From Omphalotus guepiniiformis (taxonomy: Eukaryota > Basidiomycota > Agaricomycetes > Agaricales > Omphalotaceae): a DNA stretch of 64,000 bases. Each line of letters opens with the position of its first letter. Positions within the stretch are counted from its first letter, which is position 1. Both the position numbers and the translations under genes were made by a program. This document shows, in pieces, positions 58,142-64,000 of the stretch. The DNA is taken from the NCBI GenBank assembly GCA_028554645.1, contig JAQOOI010000064.1, forward strand, positions 2,480,001-2,544,000. Direction: 5' to 3'. A model generated the notes under the pieces. It searched no databases, was not told the origin of the DNA, and worked only from the letters and a program-made list of their open reading frames with translations.

Positions 58142-61100
58142 TCATCTCGGCACTTCCGATCTGGCAATATGGTTGATCCCATCCTTATCAACTAACCATC
58201 CTTCTCCGTCCTCTTCCTCATCCTCGTCCTCATCTTCATTCTCATAATCCTGGCGGGATCCTGGCGCTTCACCGTCCTCTCTTTCCCTACGATCGTTGTC
58301 GAACTCTTCCTCTTCACTCTCTTGTACGCCTTGATCCGTCGAAGAGGCACCATAGCCACTGTTCATAGATCCGAAAGCAAACGTCGACGTCGAGCAGGAA
58401 TGGTCAAAAGGCGTGTCTGATGATGGTAACCCCGGGATACTCGACGATGCCAACCCCATATCATCGTCAACGTTCACCACATACGACGTATAAGCATCTG
58501 TCCCCGAGGGTAAGCCCTCCACTGTGCTCGCCCTGTTACGTTCACCGGTATGCGCATAAATATCTCTAGCGCTGACGCTAGTGTTGGCCCAGGAGCTTCC
58601 ACCCCGGACTCCAGACGCTGACAACCACTCATCCTCCCACAGGTCTTTGACCCGAGCCCGTCGACTCGGATCTCTCACCAACAACCTCTCGACTGCACGC
58701 TTGGCACCAACGCTATAGGCCAGTGTGGGACCACAAAGCGCGGAAGAGTCAGACCCATCCGCGTGCTTCTCAAACGGTTCAGGCCAAGTCCAATCACCCC
58801 TCGCAATCTTCATTAACCACTGTCTTCTTTCTGTCGCACTAAAACCACCCATACCCCCATGTATTCCTTCACCGCCAATCTTTCCACCGACCATCGATCC
58901 TGGTCCTTCCCCAAAGGGTAGCCTCCTCCCGACCAAAGCATATAGCACCACACCGACCGCCCAAGCATCGGTCTCACGAGCATCGTATCCACCCGCCCCT
59001 TCACCATGTTTTCCATGTTCATTGGCATATCCACCTCCCTCCGTGTCCTCGAACCAAGGCGATTTGGTACTGCTTGCTACGCCTGCTCTGCCACCACCCA
59101 TAACGAGTTCCGGCGCGGCATACGCTTCACTTCCGCATCGTGTCGTGAGTAGAGGATTTGCAGGATCAATGAATCGCGACAAGCCAAAGTCAGTCAATTT
59201 GATCAATGGCTGGGGAGGAGGTGGTAGAGGTGACGTTGTGAAGTTTGTGGCTGTAGGTGAAGTCGACGATGTGTGAGGAGAGGCCGGAAGAGGTGTCGTC
59301 GATGCCGGAAAAGTATAGCTCGTCGGCGAAGGACTCGTTAGTCCATCTGCTAGTATGGTGCCGCTGCTGCTAATCGACGAACCAGATTTAGGCTGTGGTT
59401 CTGTCGAGCCCAAAGGAACGGCGAGGAGTATATCTGTGGGAAAAACACAAGAAATTAGCAAATCCGTAATAAATTAGATGGGACCTGAGATGACACCCAC
59501 TCTCAAGTTTGATATCCCTATGAACCAATCCGACGCCATGCATCCACCCAACAGCTTTACACAGCTCTGCAAAAATCCTACAGAGAGTACTTTCACCTAC
59601 AATGTACAACATCAACATAAAGGATAACAAGACGAAATACGCGTAACAAGGACCAACCTAGGTTATTCCAGGCGTGGTCGTCGTTCACAAGACCCAATAG
59701 GTCACCTCCAGGGAGATAAGGAAGGACAAGGACATGGTGGGTGCGTGTTGTGAGATGCGAGAGCAGCGTGGTTATATTTGGATGGGAAATATGCTAGAAA
59801 GTCCAAAAAAAAACCGGAGTTAGATTCAATATGAGTGCGGTATTAAAGAATAGGACATGAACGTAAGCGAGTGGGGGATCAGGAAAAGCACCACAGGTTG
59901 ATATTGACCCATCAAGCGCAATAGCTCGCAGCTATCTCATATACCATCGCATTGCTCAAGCCCCATAGTCTTGCCTATCCTGATCCCCTCGAACAATGTA
60001 ACAGCCAGTTTCCAGCTCGAAAAGCAAACCAGCAATGATGAAGAAGGACACCGGTATATATAGGAGACGCATATAAGAGAAGGAATTGGACCACCGAGCT
60101 CACCTTCATGACTTCAACCTCCCTCACAAAACTAACTCTTGTCCGGTCCCTCTCCCTAGCTCTCTCCCTCTCCTGTTCCTTCTCCCTCGCACTAAGAGGT
60201 CCACCATCCCCTCCCTTCTTTCTTTCGCGCTCCTCAATCACCCCTCTCGAAGTAAGCTTGACAGCAACCAACCTCGACGTCCTCACTGGCCTATCCCTCC
60301 CTCGGGATGAACGAGTAGACGATCTCCTCGAAGCAGGTGCAGACTCAGCATCGCTCATAAAGCTCAAATACGACCTGACGCTCCTGACGCTCTTCACAGA
60401 CCCATATCTGTCTACCCCCGCTCCATCACCATTCCCGCTCCCATGTCCTTCATCAGACGAATCAGGGGGTGACGACAAGCAAGATTTCCACGAAATGCTC
60501 GACGTACGGCTCACACTTGCAATACCATCCTGCGCCTGAGGGGCTGGGGATAGCATTTGTGGTTGATTTTGAATCTGACCCTGAACACGAGTCTGTACAT
60601 CGTCTGTCGTGTCCATGTGCTCTCTGGTTTCTACTAAAACCGGCCCCTTCGTTAGATGCGGGGCTGCAGACACGGACAGGGACCCCGCTTCGCCTGAAGG
60701 TCCCGGCTCGCTAAATTCCAAGTAAACACTCGCCCCAGACGAAGTAGACACCACTCGGTTTCGCTGACTGAAGGCGGAATTGGGCGGTAAGCTCAATCCA
60801 AGGCCGATATCTAGACCTGGTCCCTGATTCTGACTTCGCTCGTTCTGCGCTTTAGGCCGATGCTGAGCACTGACAGCCTGTCCCATAGTCACAGGCACGC
60901 CAATACCTAGAGTCTGTTCTGTTGGCGCCTTGGGCGAGCTACTGGAGCTCGGGTGACCTGGAATGAGCGAAGGCGGTAGATCCAACGACGACGACTGTGA
61001 GGAGGGCGGGGACGGAAGTGGTAGGACAGAAGGCAAAGGCATTATTGTCCCTCTTCTACCCATCCCAAACCCACCAAACTCGAGCATAGCCTCACCCTCC

Positions 61101-62768
61101 TTCAGAGCTCTCTCATTCTCATGCTCCGTCTTCTTCATAGTAGATGCAGAAGCACCCCCAGGTCTAGTCCCACTAACACCTCCCCTCAGCCTCCGCATGA
61201 GACTAGACGTCGTGCTCAGAGATGTTTTCAGTTTACCGTCATTGATAGACTTAACTGCTTCCACGTTTGGTCCTTGCCCGTTCGACACGATAGAGCTACT
61301 CTGCTTCTCCTTCTCCCTCTCTCCGCCCTTCTTTAAATCTCTCGTACTTTTCCTCTTCAGGTCCCTCAAACTCTTCTTGGACCTGATTAGCAAAGCCTCA
61401 GGTGACAAATCTTCAGCTAACCATACAGACGAAAACGTTCCCTGCCCTAGTGGGCGGGTAAGTTTTAATGTCACCGTCACACTCGACGACGACGCATTGG
61501 ATGAAGATTGTGAGGATTGTTGGAATTGCGAGGAGTTATTGGAGTAATAAGACGAGTTTGAAGACGCTGCTGAAATAGACTGAGGGGATTGCAAACCGAA
61601 GGTCGGGGACAACGGTTCATTCTCAGTAAATGCGCCAGCCCCAGTTGATCTCGGTAAAAACGATCTAATGATCATTCCTGGTGCAAGTTCAACCTCATCT
61701 GTGGTGGGGTAAAGGTTACTCAGCTGCGTCTGGCACTGAAATTCCTGCTGTCCGATCGAGGGGACAAACTGCATGATATTGATCGCACCCGCATCCTGCG
61801 AGGAGGCGTTTGAGCAGTACGACAGTGCGGACGTAGGCCTTGAGGGATACCCTGACGCTGCCGTACTTAAAATCATATTCACAGACAGGTGTGAGAAAGA
61901 CGAGGGAGAGGTAGATAAGACCTCGGCATCAGGCTCGGTGCCCATGTCCGTGATACTCGGAGAGGTGGGCGAGCTGCAAGGACCGTTTTGTGGCAAGGGT
62001 TGAGTCGAGGGCGCCGCAGGAGAAGCGTTAGCCTCATGTTTGGGTTGCGGAAGACGATACATGTTGAGTATGCGGGAGGGAGGCCGAGGCGTAGGTTCGC
62101 ATGCTGCATCCATCGGAGATGAATCATAGTTGTTTGTAGCATACTCGTAACCGTTCGTTTCAGCCTCATTACGCCTCTCCTGTCCCAGTTCTTTATAGAA
62201 TTCCTCTTTTGATTCCGTTGGTGTAGGCGTCGACGTGAACGTCTCTGCAAGAGTGAGAGAAGTTGACAGATGGTCATTCTTGCCCAGTTCGAGGTTCAGA
62301 AAGTTGCGCCTAGAAGATTTGGGTGGTGACGAAGAGGGCACGATTGAAATTAACGGGGAGGAAGGCTTGGGAGGAAGGGGTAGCGGTGGAGAGGACTTCA
62401 TTGAGAAAAAGTCGGCGGTGAGGGATCTCGGGGGTGTAGGCCTTCCACTACAAGTTGTCAGAGTCAGATAGCTGCCGCAAAGACAGTTGAACTCACTTGT
62501 TAGAGGTACTCCCTGTTCTGTCCTCTGATATTGCCGTTCCACTCTTCTTGGGGGGTAACATTGGACTAGGTGGTCTAGTCGAGAACGGTGATGAGAAAAA
62601 AGCATGAGTCTTGCTCTGTGGACTCGTCGGTACGGGCGACATGGATGGTAATGGTACAGAAGAGAGATTTGTCAGGGATGCGTCCAAGTCAGAGAAAGCG
62701 CGAGTATTTGGAATTGAAGGTGAAGGCACGGGAGATGCAGGTGTAGGTGTAGGCTTTCGGAGTAACAT
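58142..62768 (-). CDS. Large Ser/Thr protein kinase (CAMK-like) with big insertions, 1379 aa
   Basis: Exons 62768-62497, 62447-60104, 59793-59658, 59596-59501 and 59433-58142 sum to 4140 nt in phase. A disordered Pro/Ser-rich N terminus (about 1-415) precedes the glycine loop LGQGTFSSVWLAED (about 422). The next kinase element, VAVKLTSR with the ATP-anchoring Lys, is not reached until about residue 820. The helix-C Glu lies in FVREVEVMK, and the next exon starts HISHPNITTL. The catalytic loop is VHRDIKLEN (about 942), DFGLS is at about 1031 after a ~75-residue insert, and the activation loop is RCGSEAYAAPEL. The C terminus is acidic. All catalytic residues are present, so activity is expected. 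TRCGSEAYAAPE favours the CAMK group. Substrate and pathway are unknown. The intron after helix C is about 310 nt, far longer than the others. Confidence 0.85.
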
Positions 62769-64000
62769 AACGAGTAGCTGAAGTCACCCGCCTCTCTATC
62801 GTCTAAACTTTATGTCTATAATGAAATTTTCTCCCTCTTTCGTCGATCTACACAGCGTGACAGTGTGCCTCTGTCTGTTGGCCCGCAGTCGACTGAACAG
62901 AACCAAAACGGTGAAATTCGTGTCGAAAGTGACGAGGTTATCCCGTCTGGTCGCAGGTCGTCAGGATGTGTTCGATAGCACGCGCTGTTATGGGTGAAAT
63001 GGTCGATGCATCCGTCGATGAGCACGATATAGAGTAGACGTAGCCTGTGGTGGAAGGCAAAGGTATAAAATACTGCTGAGCCAATCTGACAACTAGGTCC
63101 GACTCGCGGCCAAACTCCGGGATACCCTTCGGACCGGACCTGCCCCCGGGCGCACGTGTGTCGCCGGGGCCTATAGTGAATACACTCTCCCACACTCTCC
63201 CTACCTTCTCAACTGTAAATTTGAATGAACACGATTCTTACACTTCGATTCAAGCATTCCAGTAGGGGAGACAAGAGGGCTTGAAGCTGGCAGAGGAGGG
63301 CAGAGGTCGTCCAGTTTTGAGTCACGGCACACTAAGGCTCAGGATCAAGGCACAACCATCATCAGCACAAACGATACGAAGTCCTGAGGAACAAATTTCT
63401 AGCAAATTTCTATCCTCTTATCGATGCAAACCAACCCTTACTCATTCTGGAAGCTCGGCTCGCGCGCAGCCAGCATTCGCCAACGTAGCGGAGCGTTCTT
63501 TAGTCGACGGTGGTCGGTTCCCTGCAGCACGTGTGGGCCTCCAGAACCTCCTTAAGTTTGCTCAGATAATACTTTGTATCTTCCTCCGAGGCTATCAAGA
63601 GACGGATATCTCAGCCCGGTACTGAATTGCACCATCGTTGGTCCGGGCCCGCAGAATACTAGTACACACCTCCAGGCCGTCACTGACGATGAAGTCATGC
63701 GCGGATACACGGTGTTGAAGGTCGTTGTTACAGATGTTGCTCTTATCGAGTGGCACTGGAAGCAAGGTGGAAATCAGAGGAGTATTTCGGAAATAACCTG
63801 CCAGCGAGTTCCTCAAACTCTCCGAATATGATAAAGATTGTTAGAGTAGTAAGTACCGATGTGTTGAAACCGCGCTCAAGATAGCTTGCTTAATCTCCTC
63901 GGCGTTTCTCCTTCAAGCTCTACCCGGCCCAAGGATCCACGCAAATTGTCGATTTTCGGGCAAATATTACAGTAGAGGGTAATGGAACGGTAATGCTGCA
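62769..64000. other. Intergenic, promoter side of the kinase gene
   Basis: No gene is supported up to the end of the window. Short frames on both strands have no recognisable features. Confidence 0.45.

Overview
This window is nuclear DNA of a filamentous fungus, almost certainly a basidiomycete of the mushroom-forming group (Agaricomycetes). The genes are cut by many short introns of about 50 to 60 nt with GT-AG ends. They include families typical of that group: an F-box protein, a wax-synthase-domain acyltransferase, a senescence-domain protein, a Zn2Cys6 regulator and small secreted cysteine-rich proteins. I see no bacterial, viral or organellar genes, no rRNA or tRNA, no CRISPR array and no intact transposon. 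Exon structures were built by hand. Where I give a protein length, the splice phases close exactly.

Layout. 1-3430 holds nothing recognisable. 3.4-9.4 kb carries a Zn2Cys6 transcription factor (-), adenylate kinase (-) and the oligosaccharyltransferase subunit OST48/Wbp1 (+); the last two share a 448-bp divergent promoter. 9.4-12.8 kb is gene-poor. 12.8-14.5 kb is a spartin-like senescence-domain protein. 14.9-17.4 kb is a block with two divergent small secreted protein genes. 17.4-19.1 kb has hairpins and degenerate repeats. 19.2-21.7 kb is an ITFG1/TIP-like FG-GAP membrane protein (-). 23.0-28.2 kb is a P-type Na+/K+-ATPase-like pump (+). 30.0-31.7 kb is a secreted low-complexity repeat protein. 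32.0-34.7 kb holds an Mcp1-like mitochondrial protein and a wax-synthase-like acyltransferase (both -). 35.4-42.4 kb holds five more small secreted protein genes. 43.2-49.8 kb has an uncharacterised protein, the RNA cytidine acetyltransferase Kre33/NAT10 and an 80-aa protein. 51.3-57.1 kb has an F-box protein, a Cys-rich coiled-coil protein, an uncertain ORF and a secreted Kre9/KNH-type protein. 58.1-62.8 kb is a 1379-aa protein kinase with very large insertions.

The most distinctive feature is a family of seven small secreted cysteine-rich proteins scattered over 27 kb on both strands. They share signal peptide, TATA box, exon plan and six-cysteine pattern. Part of the family lies in a roughly 2.5-kb block that occurs twice in inverted orientation, about 23 kb apart, with an internal piece that is not inverted. 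One member is longer; the other six stop early, and the corresponding downstream intron appears to lie in their 3' UTR. The housekeeping genes between and around them are unrelated in function, so this looks like local family expansion, not a metabolic cluster.

Unusual gene structures include a 5-nt micro-exon just before the ATPase DKTG motif, a 13-nt micro-exon inside the zinc cluster, a GC-AG intron bounded by a 9-bp direct repeat, and an apparent GT-TG intron (or a frameshift) bounded by a 6-bp direct repeat.
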